A DNA stretch of 64,000 nt from positions 1 to 64,000 of the forward strand of contig NZ_AUEI01000008.1 in the NCBI RefSeq assembly GCF_000425905.1. Reading direction: 5' to 3'. This document shows positions 1 to 8,082 of the stretch, in pieces (the stretch's first letter is position 1; every line of letters begins with the position of its first letter). This stretch comes from Lactobacillus psittaci DSM 15354 (GTDB taxonomy: Bacteria > Bacillota > Bacilli > Lactobacillales > Lactobacillaceae). The position numbers were made by a program, and so were the translations under genes. The notes under the pieces were generated by a model that saw only the letters and a program-made list of their open reading frames with translations, was not told the origin of the DNA and made no database searches.

Positions 1-303
1 GACTTTATGGCTGCTCTTAAAGCTAGAGATACTAATTCTTTGAAAGAAATAATTAATTCTAAAGCTGAGGTTGGCACTTTGATGCACAAGACTTTATTGA
101 CCTTTAAGCATAACTTACGAGCAGTCTTAAATGGTGCTAGATTCAGCTACTCTAATGGTTGTTTAGAAGGTTTCAATCGTAAGATTAAACAGATTGAGCG
201 TACTGCTTATGGATACTCAAATTACATTAACTTACTAACAAGAATTAGATTAGAAGAAAACAAAGTTAAAGAAAAAGAACCAAGCAATTTATATATTGCT
301 TGA
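1..303 (+). CDS. ISL3-family transposase, C-terminal part (cut by window start)
   Basis: This is the last ~100 residues of a DDE transposase; the frame is open back to base 1, so the gene begins outside the window. The visible motif NGCLEGFNRKIKQIERTAYGY matches the conserved C-terminal block of ISL3 (transposase_12) enzymes, where the E belongs to the catalytic triad. The stop at 301-303 lies just inside the terminal inverted repeat at 315-345, the normal arrangement for a complete IS right end. Whether the element is intact cannot be judged here. The family call is confident; the exact IS name is not known. Confidence 0.85.
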   Translation, partial: DFMAALKARDTNSLKEIINSKAEVGTLMHKTLLTFKHNLRAVLNGARFSYSNGCLEGFNRKIKQIERTAYGYSNYINLLTRIRLEENKVKEKEPSNLYIA

Positions 304-314
304 TTCTTTAAATC

Positions 315-345
315 ACTCTTTATCAACAGGATTTGACAAAGAGCC
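315..345. repeat. Terminal inverted repeat of the ISL3-type element
   Basis: The sequence running from ACTCTTTATCAACAGG into ATTTGACAAAGAGCC ends in the GGCTCTTTGTCAAAT-type terminus (read inward) typical of ISL3 elements. It follows the transposase stop by a dozen bases and marks the IS/chromosome junction at about 345. The other end is outside the window, so the target duplication cannot be seen. Confidence 0.75.
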
Positions 346-1483
346 AAAAATTCAAAATGATATTCTTATAAGCTTCAATTACTGCTAGATATGAAGAAAT
401 TGTCGTATATTCGTTTATTTGGTGCGCCAATTCCCACTTGTCAGGACCTAAAATAAAGACCGGCAAATCTGGTCTACGTTTAACAAAAACAGATGCATCT
501 GTTGCTCCATTAATAATTCTGAGCTTAGGCTCTCTCAAGTGTGCAAAAGCTTCAGTAGTAGCATCTAGCCCCGCCTTAATAAATGAATTATCAGGACTTG
601 TAACTACTGGATAAAAATTATGAATTAATTCAAATTCCAAGTGAGTATCTTCATCTTGATTAAGCTTTGTAACTAAGGATTTCAATAAGTTAATTACTTC
701 TTCATTGCTAAAGGCTTTAGTTGGTCTGATATTCCCTTCTAACTTAGCTTCAGCCGGAATAATATTAACCTGCTTTCCGCCTTCAATGACCGTGATGCTG
801 TGCTTAATTTCACCTAAATATGGATCTTTTGGTGCGTTGTTAAATAACTCTTGTTCAGCTACATAAAATTTAACTAAGCCAGTAATTGCATTCTTTCCTT
901 CTTCTGGTCTTGATGAGTGAACCGCTTGACCATAACTTTTTACGCGATAGTTCAAACTACCAGAATGAGCATATACAATATCGCCACCTGTTGGCTCACC
1001 AACTACTAAAGCAGCTAAATCTGCCGCATAATCCTGAGCTTCTAAGCGATTAGCACCAGGAGTTCCATATTCTTCTCCAGCCGTGGCTAAAAAGCGCACA
1101 TGCCCTGTTACTTGGCCTGATTCAACCAGTTCAATCAAGGCGATAACTTCTGCTGCTAAGCCACTTTTCATATCTGCACTGCCGCGACCATAAAGCTTAT
1201 CACCGTCTATCCTAGGTTCAAAGGGATTGCTCTGCCACTTAGCTTCATTTACTAAGTCAACAGTGTCCATGTGCCCAGTAAGACCTAAAATCGGCCCTGA
1301 AGCTTGCGGATTTAACTCCACAATTAGATTAGCTCTCTTATCGCCAAAGGCATCAATCATAGCTTCAATATTATGTTTAGCAAATAAAGCTTTCAAATAG
1401 GTAGCTACCTCAAGTTCATTGCCATTGACGGAGTTGATTTTAATTAAATCGGTTAAAACCTGAATTCGTTCCTCTTTATCCAT
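323..1483 (-). CDS. M20 family metallopeptidase (ArgE/DapE-type deacylase), 3' end replaced by IS sequence
   Basis: This is a zinc-dependent deacylase/peptidase of the M20 family, of the kind annotated as succinyl-diaminopimelate desuccinylase. Visible motifs are GHMDTVDL (metal His and Asp), GRGSADMKSG (bridging Asp), AGEEYGTPGA (catalytic and metal Glu), GEPTG and a His-containing dimerisation segment. ATG at 1483 is preferred over GTG at 1492 because AAAGAGG lies 7-8 bases before the ATG. The last seven codons (WLFVKSC) and the TGA are read from the IS inverted repeat at 315-345, so the native C-terminus has been replaced. The loss is probably only a few residues and the enzyme may still work. 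The substrate is not determinable from sequence alone. Confidence 0.85.
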   Translation of the reverse strand: MDKEERIQVLTDLIKINSVNGNELEVATYLKALFAKHNIEAMIDAFGDKRANLIVELNPQASGPILGLTGHMDTVDLVNEAKWQSNPFEPRIDGDKLYGRGSADMKSGLAAEVIALIELVESGQVTGHVRFLATAGEEYGTPGANRLEAQDYAADLAALVVGEPTGGDIVYAHSGSLNYRVKSYGQAVHSSRPEEGKNAITGLVKFYVAEQELFNNAPKDPYLGEIKHSITVIEGGKQVNIIPAEAKLEGNIRPTKAFSNEEVINLLKSLVTKLNQDEDTHLEFELIHNFYPVVTSPDNSFIKAGLDATTEAFAHLREPKLRIINGATDASVFVKRRPDLPVFILGPDKWELAHQINEYTTISSYLAVIEAYKNIILNFWLFVKSC

Positions 1484-1668
1484 AGTTTGCACCTCTTTTT
1501 AATTTTTATCTCATATTCTACAGTGTTAGAGGTAAAAATTGCAAATAATAAGGATAGTGAATCACCAATAATTTTATTGAATTAAAATTTATCAGTGCAA
1601 AATAAAAATTATCGGTGCAAAAATCGCAAATTTTGCACCGAAAACATTAATAATTATTTTTTAGACAA
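1484..1668. other. Upstream region of the M20 peptidase gene
   Basis: This AT-rich region between the peptidase start and the tRNA terminator holds no gene. It carries two direct copies of ATCRGTGCAAAA (1591-1602 and 1611-1622). The second also forms an inverted repeat with 1631-1641. Confidence 0.5.
1612..1641. repeat. Inverted repeat TCGGTGCAAAA / TTTTGCACCGA upstream of peptidase gene
   Basis: Arms at 1612-1622 and 1631-1641 are perfectly complementary around an 8-base spacer. A further direct half-copy (ATCAGTGCAAAA) lies at 1591-1602. There is no T-tract on either strand, so a protein operator is more likely than a terminator. No regulator is recognised. Confidence 0.45.
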
Positions 1669-1695
1669 CAAAAAAGACACCGAACGTATCGGTGC
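1669..1695 (-). terminator. Rho-independent terminator of the tRNA-Thr gene
   Basis: On the minus strand a CACCGA/TCGGTG stem with a 5-base loop is followed by six T residues, about 20 bases past the tRNA 3' end. Confidence 0.75.
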
Positions 1696-1713
1696 CCAAC
1701 TTCATTCATTCAA

Positions 1714-1786
1714 TGCTGACTAAAGGGTTCGAACCTTCGACCTCCTCATTACTAGTGAGGTGCTCTGCCAACTGAGCTAAGTCAGC
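1714..1786 (-). tRNA. tRNA-Thr (anticodon AGT)
   Basis: This is a 73-base cloverleaf read on the minus strand. The acceptor stem is GCTGACT/AGTCAGC with discriminator A. The D arm contains AGCTCAGTTGGCAGAGC. The anticodon stem CCTCA/TGAGG encloses the loop CTAGTAA, giving anticodon AGT. The T arm contains GGTTCGAACC. The CCA end is not encoded. The gene appears to be transcribed alone and has its own terminator. Confidence 0.93.
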
Positions 1787-1946
1787 AACTTTATGTGTTG
1801 CCTTAACACATTTATTAATTTAACCATAAACAATTGAATCGCGCAAGTGTTTTTACGAAAAAAGTTTTCTTTTTTTTTTGAAAATTTATATTAGAATTGA
1901 AGTGATGGCAAATAAGCCTAATTAACCGTATGAAAAGGGAGTTATC

Positions 1947-2654
1947 ATGTCAGTTTTTGCATTATCAAATTTTTCAGCCCAACTGGACTGGTTAATCAGA
2001 ATTATCGTTGCGGCTCTTTGTGGGGCTGTAATTGGTTATGAGCGAGCTATTCAACGTAAAAGCGCTGGTGTTAGAACTCACATTGTTGTAGCTGTGGCAT
2101 CTGCTTTATTTATGATTGTTTCAAAGTATGGCTTTGCTGATTTATTAGCTACTCACGATGTGGCACTCGATCCTTCAAGAATTGCCGCTCAAATTGTTAC
2201 TGGGATTTCATTCATCGGTGCAGGTACTATTTTGGTTCGCCGGGAACAAATTTCTGGTTTAACTACCGCCGCTGGTGTTTGGGCAACTTCAGCAATTGGG
2301 ATGGCAATTGGTTCTGGTCTTTATCCAATTGGAGTTTTATCAACTATCTTTATTTTCTTCATTCAAATGCTCTTCCATGATGACTCAATTATCTCTCGTG
2401 TCATCATGCACGTTCGCTTTAATGTTCAGATTGTTGCTACTAATACGCCTAACATTTTAACCGAAATCAAAACTGAACTAGAAAACAATGAAGTTGAATC
2501 AATTGCTATCAAAATTTTAGATGTTAGTGATGAACAAATCATCTTCAACGTTGATGGAATTATTGATAACAAAAAAGACGAAAACAATATTATTATGAAC
2601 TTACGTAGGTATCCTGATATTAAACGAATTATTTACACTCGTGGTGGTAAATAA
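1947..2654 (+). CDS. MgtC/SapB family membrane protein
   Basis: This 235-residue protein has four to five hydrophobic segments in its first ~150 residues followed by a soluble ~80-residue ACT-like tail. The MgtC signature is clear: GAVIGYERA, KSAGVRTH, the GISFIGAGTI block and LTTAAGVWATSAIGMAIGSG. In other bacteria the family is linked to growth at low Mg2+ and to control of F-type ATPase, so an Mg2+-homeostasis role is inferred only. GGGAG is placed 7 bases before the ATG. The gene is a single unit with a terminator at 2661-2690. Confidence 0.88.
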   Translation: MSVFALSNFSAQLDWLIRIIVAALCGAVIGYERAIQRKSAGVRTHIVVAVASALFMIVSKYGFADLLATHDVALDPSRIAAQIVTGISFIGAGTILVRREQISGLTTAAGVWATSAIGMAIGSGLYPIGVLSTIFIFFIQMLFHDDSIISRVIMHVRFNVQIVATNTPNILTEIKTELENNEVESIAIKILDVSDEQIIFNVDGIIDNKKDENNIIMNLRRYPDIKRIIYTRGGK

Positions 2655-2660
2655 TTTCTT

Positions 2661-2690
2661 AAGAAGGTCAAAAATTGGGCCTTCTTTTTT
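2661..2690 (+). terminator. Terminator after the MgtC-like gene
   Basis: An AAGAAGG/CCTTCTT stem is followed by a run of T residues directly downstream of the stop at 2654. Confidence 0.75.
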
Positions 2691-2749
2691 TCTGTCTTTT
2701 TTTAAAATGTATTAAAATAGATTTTAACTGACTAAAGAAAGGATACACT

Positions 2750-3898
2750 ATGGCTGGACCACTTGAATATTTACGCTGGCGTGGAGACTTAAATTATAAA
2801 GTAGCACCTTTCAATAGTGTAGATGGCGCTATTTTAGCCTGTGTCGCTTATTTGCCCTTTGATAGTTCTACTACATCTCATACACTAAAAGAAGCCTGTG
2901 AGCGGATTTTGGAGCACTATAAGGCAGAAATCGATTTAACCAAGCGAACTGAAGCTGCTTTAATCACTAAGAGTCCGCGATTCGGAAATTTAGAAATCTT
3001 AGATTGGACTTCACGCTTAGAAGAAAAGCCAACCCCACTTCAATTTGCAGCGTTAACTGTTAAATTAGATGAAAATACTATTGTTGTTTCTTTTAGAGGA
3101 ACTGACAGCTCTGTTGTTGGCTGGAATGAAGATATGATTATGAATTACAGTTACCAAATTTATGGTCAAACTGTTGCCCGGGACTATTTAGAAACTATCT
3201 CTGCTAAATATCCTGATAAAAAGATTTATGTTGTCGGTCACTCTAAAGGTGGCCACTATGCCATCCACTCTTTAGCTGAAAGTAAACCTGAAGTGCAAGA
3301 CCGCGTTATCTTAGCATATAGCTATGACGGCCCCGGTTATCGCTCACTTGTATCCGATAGTGATAGTTTCAAACGCGCACTGCCCAAAATGCGGACTTAT
3401 GTCCCTGAAGGGTCTGTTTTTGGTATTATGCTTGATCATCCTGAAAGAACTTTAGTTATCAAAAGCGACTATCCTATGATGCACCAACATTCACCACTTA
3501 AATGGAATATAGGCCGTGATAGTTTCGTCTTAGCTGATGGCTTATCTACATCAGCTCGGGTTATCCGTCATGCTTTAATTCAATTTAATAAATCCATCCC
3601 TGCAGAAAAGCGTGGACAATTATGGTCTGCAATTTTCCTTGCATTTGAAAATATGGATATCACAGATATGAACGTCTTTACTGAGCATCGAATTAAAGGG
3701 CCTTGGACTTTAGGAAGAGTTGTCATGGGGTTAGATCCCGAAGTTCGTCATGTTGCTATTGAAATGATTAAGTTAATTTATGAAAGTGCTAAAAACAACT
3801 ACTTACCATTTTCTGAAATTGATTTTAGTAATTATCCCAAGAGTAATGACTCAAGTAAGGCTGCAATCTTCTTTGACAGTTATGATTTTAAGGATTAA
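2750..3898 (+). CDS. Mbeg1-like (DUF2974) alpha/beta-hydrolase-type protein
   Basis: This 382-residue protein has no signal peptide or membrane segment, so it is predicted cytosolic. It has a lipase-3-like core. VVSFRGTDSS (around residue 105-115) resembles the oxyanion strand. GHSKGGHYA (around residue 163-171) is a GxSxG nucleophile elbow. YDGPGY and a late His region (MMHQHSPLKW) could complete a triad. These match the DUF2974/Mbeg1-like family, annotated as lipase-like without proven substrate. GAAAGGA precedes the ATG at good spacing. It converges with the SLAP-protein gene across a shared terminator that contains a parS-like site. Confidence 0.75.
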   Translation: MAGPLEYLRWRGDLNYKVAPFNSVDGAILACVAYLPFDSSTTSHTLKEACERILEHYKAEIDLTKRTEAALITKSPRFGNLEILDWTSRLEEKPTPLQFAALTVKLDENTIVVSFRGTDSSVVGWNEDMIMNYSYQIYGQTVARDYLETISAKYPDKKIYVVGHSKGGHYAIHSLAESKPEVQDRVILAYSYDGPGYRSLVSDSDSFKRALPKMRTYVPEGSVFGIMLDHPERTLVIKSDYPMMHQHSPLKWNIGRDSFVLADGLSTSARVIRHALIQFNKSIPAEKRGQLWSAIFLAFENMDITDMNVFTEHRIKGPWTLGRVVMGLDPEVRHVAIEMIKLIYESAKNNYLPFSEIDFSNYPKSNDSSKAAIFFDSYDFKD

Positions 3899-3930
3899 AA
3901 AAGTCTGTTTCACGTGAAACAGGCTTTTTA
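3899..3930. terminator. Bidirectional terminator between convergent genes
   Basis: A long near-perfect palindrome flanked by A and T runs lies between the stops at 3898 and 3939. It can terminate both the hydrolase gene (plus) and the SLAP-protein gene (minus). Its centre is a parS-type 16-mer. Confidence 0.8.
3906..3921. promoter_or_regulatory. parS-type chromosome partition site TGTTTCACGTGAAACA
   Basis: These 16 bases match the bacterial parS consensus TGTTNCACGTGAAACA at every defined position. parS is bound by ParB/Spo0J and normally lies near oriC; this copy is about 16 kb left of the DnaA-box cluster. ParA/ParB genes are not in this window. The coincidence with a terminator stem is noted separately. 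Confidence 0.75.
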
Positions 3931-3938
3931 TTATGTCT

Positions 3939-6065
3939 TTAAAATCTTAAGTATGAGCTTGGTACCCATTGCTTATCTGTACCCAAGCGGTACATCTTTC
4001 GACCGGCGATTTGCTTTTCAGCTAAAACTTTCCAGTAGCTGTTAGTCTTAATAAATTGACCAGTATAATGGCCTTCACCATCAAGTAAGGCAATCTTCCA
4101 ATTAGCTGAATGATTAATGATTGGAGCAAAAGCAGTCTTATTTAGCTTAATTTCTGTTGCTTTTTGGCCAGTGTAATCTGCTGGAATCCATTGCTTATCT
4201 GTACCTAATCTAAAGAAAGTCTTACCATTAATTTGCTTTTTAGCGAAGACTTTCCAGCTAGTATTAGTTGAAATGAATTGACCAGTGTAATGTCCTTGGC
4301 CATCAAGCAAAGCAATCTTCCAATTAGGCTTATTATTGATTACAGGAACATAAACAACACCAGTAAATTCTTCTTCAGTTGCAGGGCTTTTGACACTAGT
4401 AGTGCTAGTAGCATTAGTTGTTGTTTGATTATTTGGTTTTGAATTTACTGGAGTTTGTGGCTTAGAAGGAGTTGTTGTTTCAGGCTTTGAAGCTAGCGCT
4501 GCTTCTACCACATTGTATTTATCAAAAGTCTTCAAATTACTTTTACCGTTACGCAAGCGAATATTAAATTGCCCCACTTCATCTACTCTAATAGCAAGCT
4601 TCTTGCTGGCATTACCATCAGCATCTGCTGTAACAGAAAAAGTATCTGAATAGCCAGCTTGCTTAGGGAAGTTATTGCTGTTAGTAGCGTCAACATAGCC
4701 CACTTGTGCCCCCTGGCTGTAACTTCCAACTGCTTTAGTAGTATAAACACCTACACTATAACCTGATACAGTTTCATTAGGCTTAAGACCACTGAATTTA
4801 AGTTCAATTGTAGCAGCTTTCCCCTTTTCAATCTTATCAGGTAAGGTGAAATAGTAATCAGCTTGTTTAGTAGGATTAATCTTTGAGCCGTAAGAACCTG
4901 GAGCAAAAGTACTTGAATCCCACCATTTATATCCTGCCTTTGAGCTTGACCATGGTTCTGGTTCTGGTTCAGTTGTCTTATCTGGACTTTCATTATCATT
5001 CAACTTAGTTTTTTCTGATAAGGCAATCTTAGCTTCTGAAAATGAAGTGTAGTTTTCTTGTTTTGACAACCAATCCGTCAAATTCAAAAGCAACTTGGCA
5101 TCACTTTCTTCTTTAAAGCCATCATATGTTCCCTTCTTCATACCAGTTTCTTCGTTAGTATACTTAGGTGTAGCATCTTCAACGGCTGACGAATCACCAA
5201 TAAATGCAGCTTTACCCTTACCATGCTTGGAAATTGCAACATATGCCCCTTCTGCAATACCACCACCATCGTAAACCCCTTGATCAACTGCATGGGCCCA
5301 CTTATTAGCACTAGTTAAGCCTGATGGTAAATATACCAAACCCTTAGCAATTTGAGGATTGGTAATTGCTAAAGTACTACCTGCATGCAATGCCACACTT
5401 TTAACGCCGTTTAAAATACCAAAGGCATCTGTCATAATTTCAGACTTAAAATCAGGAATATTATCTAAAGCATTGTAACGGAATCTAACACCGAAAGTCA
5501 TCGCTAGCCAGTCCCGACTTTCAACGCCTTGCATTGCTGCAGAATTTTTTTCATCTTCACTCATCCCTTTAGCAGGATTAGAAAATGCCCCTCTTCTAAA
5601 GCCATTAAACACTTCTGAAGCATCCCATCGATTCTTATTTCTATCCGCATTATAGTGATCAGCGATGTAAAAGACCGAGCCCCCCTGACTTACATAATCA
5701 CTGATAGCTTGTTGCTCAGATACCTTATAAGGAATACTTGCTTCTGGTATCACAAACACATCATAATTCTTTAAATCAGCCAATGTGATTGGAGTAGTCT
5801 TTCTAAGCTCTGTTACGTAGTAACCTTCATTTGCTAAAGCGTTAGCATAATCAGAAAAACCACCATCAATAACCCAGTCAGCTGAACCAGATGTCTGAGC
5901 GTGAGTGTTATCAAACAAGATACGCTTATGCTTGTCTTTGGCTTTATTGGCTTGAATAACAGGGGCTGGATCTTGCGCTGTTTCCGCGAAGGCTAATTGG
6001 CTTGACCCAAACGATAAAGTTAATAAAGTTGCTGAGAGCAGGATAAACTTACTTGCTTTTTTCAT
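3939..6065 (-). CDS. Secreted SLAP-domain surface protein with ThuA/DUF4350-like N-terminal domain
   Basis: This 708-residue exported protein opens with a Sec signal peptide (MKKASKFILLSATLLTLSFG, cleavage near AFA-ET). Residues ~45-340 form a Rossmann-like domain (RILFDNTHAQTSGSADW, YDVFVIPEAS, GGSVFYIADHYN, GKAAFIGDSSA) of the GATase/ThuA-DUF4350 kind. Residues ~375-530 look like a beta-rich Ig-type module. A Thr/Ser/Pro/Asn linker follows. Two SLAP repeats of ~65 residues (PVINNKPNWKIALLDGQGHY and PIINHSANWKIALLDGEGHY) end the protein and should hold it to the cell wall non-covalently. The N-terminal domain may have hydrolytic or sugar-binding activity, but this is not shown. It is a monocistronic gene. 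Confidence 0.75.
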   Translation of the reverse strand: MKKASKFILLSATLLTLSFGSSQLAFAETAQDPAPVIQANKAKDKHKRILFDNTHAQTSGSADWVIDGGFSDYANALANEGYYVTELRKTTPITLADLKNYDVFVIPEASIPYKVSEQQAISDYVSQGGSVFYIADHYNADRNKNRWDASEVFNGFRRGAFSNPAKGMSEDEKNSAAMQGVESRDWLAMTFGVRFRYNALDNIPDFKSEIMTDAFGILNGVKSVALHAGSTLAITNPQIAKGLVYLPSGLTSANKWAHAVDQGVYDGGGIAEGAYVAISKHGKGKAAFIGDSSAVEDATPKYTNEETGMKKGTYDGFKEESDAKLLLNLTDWLSKQENYTSFSEAKIALSEKTKLNDNESPDKTTEPEPEPWSSSKAGYKWWDSSTFAPGSYGSKINPTKQADYYFTLPDKIEKGKAATIELKFSGLKPNETVSGYSVGVYTTKAVGSYSQGAQVGYVDATNSNNFPKQAGYSDTFSVTADADGNASKKLAIRVDEVGQFNIRLRNGKSNLKTFDKYNVVEAALASKPETTTPSKPQTPVNSKPNNQTTTNATSTTSVKSPATEEEFTGVVYVPVINNKPNWKIALLDGQGHYTGQFISTNTSWKVFAKKQINGKTFFRLGTDKQWIPADYTGQKATEIKLNKTAFAPIINHSANWKIALLDGEGHYTGQFIKTNSYWKVLAEKQIAGRKMYRLGTDKQWVPSSYLRF

Positions 6066-6184
6066 TACATTACTCCTAAAAACGAATTATAAAACCCAAT
6101 ATCTTTTGTATAGTTCGATAAAAAATCAACTTAATAACAGAATATCGATTTTTATATAAACTGTCAACTTAAATTGCTAACATT

Positions 6185-6219
6185 AAAAAAAGGAACTAGA
6201 CTCCAACGAATCTATTTCC
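6185..6219 (-). terminator. Terminator of the gdpP-rplI-dnaB operon
   Basis: On the minus strand GGAAATAGATTC and GAGTCTAGTTCC pair (with G-U) around a 4-base loop, followed by seven T residues. It starts directly after the dnaB stop. Confidence 0.8.
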
Positions 6220-7599
6220 TTACTTTTCATCATGCGCATAATCAAGATTTGAAAAACGGTTATACGGCTTGGAGAACATCAGCTTTACTGTACCTCTACT
6301 ACCCGACCGGTTCTTTTCGATGATAACTTCCACTTCACCATTGTCATCATCTTCTGGTCCAGGAGCATCATTATTGTTTCCTTCTCCTTCATCATCACGG
6401 TAATAATCCTCACGATAAAGGAAGGCAACGATATCGGCATCCTGTTCAATTGATCCAGATTCACGAATATCAGATAAAACTGGTCGCTTATCTTGTCTTT
6501 GTTCAACTGAACGTGATAACTGTGATAAAGCAATTACTGGAACATGCAATTCTTTAGCTAACTTTTTTAGTTGCCGCGAAATCGCAGATACTTCTTGTTG
6601 ACGTGACTCACTTCTTGGCCCTTCAATCAGCTGCAAATAATCAATAACAACTAAACCCAAGTTGCCATCTTCTTTAGCCAATCGCCGTGCTTTAGCCCTA
6701 ATTTCGCTCATTTTAATTCCGGGAGTATCATCGATATAAATTGACGCATTCGATAGTGACCCCGCTGCTAAAATCAACTTTTTCCATTCTTCTTCTTCAA
6801 GTTGGCCAGTTCTAAGGTGCATAGAATTGATTAACCCTTCAGAAGCCAGCATTCTTTGTACTAACTGTTCACCACTCATTTCTAGTGAGAACATCGCAAC
6901 TGTTTTATTGTCATGTAAACCAGCATACTGAGCAACGTTCAAGGCAAAGGCAGTTTTACCAACACCAGGTCTGGCAGCTAAGATAATTAACTCATCATCA
7001 TGCAAACCAGTTGTCATTTTATCAAGATTGATGAAGCCAGTTGCAAGACCAGTAACATCATTTCCATCTTCGGGAATTGAGTTAATTTCATCAACTGTCG
7101 CATTTACAATATCCTTAATCTTTCGAAAGCCAGTTGAATTATTGTCTGAAGAGACATTCATAATCTCGCTTTCAGCATCGTCAAGAATATCTGTAACATC
7201 ATCACTACCTTGAATGGCATTTTGAATAATCTTTTGACTGGCAGAAATTAAGCGACGTAACAAGGCCTTACGATGGACGATTTGAGCATAATAAGTGACA
7301 TGGGCCGCAGTTGGCGTCGCCATGGCCAAATCTGAAATATAGCTAATCCCACCAATATCTTCAAGTTGCTTTCTTTTAGCTAATTCATCTTGGATTGTTA
7401 GCGGATCAATCGCTTCTTCACGATCTGATATTGTCAACATCGCCTCAAATAAAATTCGGTTAGCACGCTCATAAAAGTCATCTGGTGTAACTACCGCTTC
7501 TGCATCAGCTAATGACTCTGGGTCAATAAATATCGCACCTAAGACCGCTTTTTCAGCTTCAGAATCATGTGGAATTTGTGGTGAAACTACATTATCCAT
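6220..7599 (-). CDS. dnaB: Replicative DNA helicase DnaB (Bacillus name DnaC)
   Basis: This hexameric 5'-3' helicase unwinds DNA at the fork. The 459 residues are normal length. The N-terminal domain (residues ~8-150) begins with the conserved PHDSEAEKAVLGAIF. The RecA-like domain has Walker A ARPGVGKTAFAL (near residue 210), Walker B LVVIDYLQL, and the C-terminal SRSVEQRQDKRPVLSDIRESGSIEQ block with its arginine finger region. There is no intein. An acidic insert rich in D, E and N (around 405-425) precedes VEVIIEKNRSG. The gene lies 14 bases after rplI, the usual Firmicute order gdpP-rplI-dnaB. Confidence 0.97.
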   Translation of the reverse strand: MDNVVSPQIPHDSEAEKAVLGAIFIDPESLADAEAVVTPDDFYERANRILFEAMLTISDREEAIDPLTIQDELAKRKQLEDIGGISYISDLAMATPTAAHVTYYAQIVHRKALLRRLISASQKIIQNAIQGSDDVTDILDDAESEIMNVSSDNNSTGFRKIKDIVNATVDEINSIPEDGNDVTGLATGFINLDKMTTGLHDDELIILAARPGVGKTAFALNVAQYAGLHDNKTVAMFSLEMSGEQLVQRMLASEGLINSMHLRTGQLEEEEWKKLILAAGSLSNASIYIDDTPGIKMSEIRAKARRLAKEDGNLGLVVIDYLQLIEGPRSESRQQEVSAISRQLKKLAKELHVPVIALSQLSRSVEQRQDKRPVLSDIRESGSIEQDADIVAFLYREDYYRDDEGEGNNNDAPGPEDDDNGEVEVIIEKNRSGSRGTVKLMFSKPYNRFSNLDYAHDEK

Positions 7600-7613
7600 T
7601 TTTTACACTAACC

Positions 7614-8066
7614 TTATTCTTCAGTAATATGAACGCGAATTGTTGATTCAACACCCTTAAATAATTTCACCTTAACATTGGTGTAGCCTAAAGCCTTAAC
7701 TGGTTCTGGCAATTCAAGCTTCCGCTTATCAATTTTCAAGCCAAATTGCTTTTCTAACCCTTCAACAATCTTCTTACCACTGATTGAGCCAAATAAACGA
7801 CCATCAGTCCCTGCCTTAGACTTAAATTGAACAACAGTATTATCTGCTTCTAGTTGCTTTTTAACTTCTACTGCAGCAGCTTTTTCAGCTTCATATGCAG
7901 CTTGTTCATTAGCTTCTACTCGCTTTAAAGTATTAAGGTTACCTTTATTAGCTTCTTTGGCCAAGCCACGCTTAAACAAATAGTTTTGAGCATAACCATC
8001 AGGAACATTTTTAACTTCTCCACGCTTACCACGACCGCGAACATCTTGTGTAAAAATAACTTTCAT
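7614..8066 (-). CDS. rplI: 50S ribosomal protein L9
   Basis: This 150-residue L9 binds 23S rRNA at the base of the L1 stalk. The diagnostic N-terminus [21 protein letters not shown] and NYLFKRGLA are present, followed by the long helix and the C-terminal RNA-binding domain with [12 protein letters not shown]. The start at 8066 is chosen because the family begins MKVIF and AGAAGGAG lies 6-7 bases upstream. A 15-codon upstream extension in frame overlaps gdpP and is not used. Confidence 0.97.
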   Translation of the reverse strand: MKVIFTQDVRGRGKRGEVKNVPDGYAQNYLFKRGLAKEANKGNLNTLKRVEANEQAAYEAEKAAAVEVKKQLEADNTVVQFKSKAGTDGRLFGSISGKKIVEGLEKQFGLKIDKRKLELPEPVKALGYTNVKVKLFKGVESTIRVHITEE

Positions 8067-8082
8067 TTGTTTTCTCCTTCTT

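Noticed and set aside
5680-5690. C6 tract in the SLAP protein gene as a phase-variation site
   Set aside because: Six bases in an intact frame is too short to stand out.
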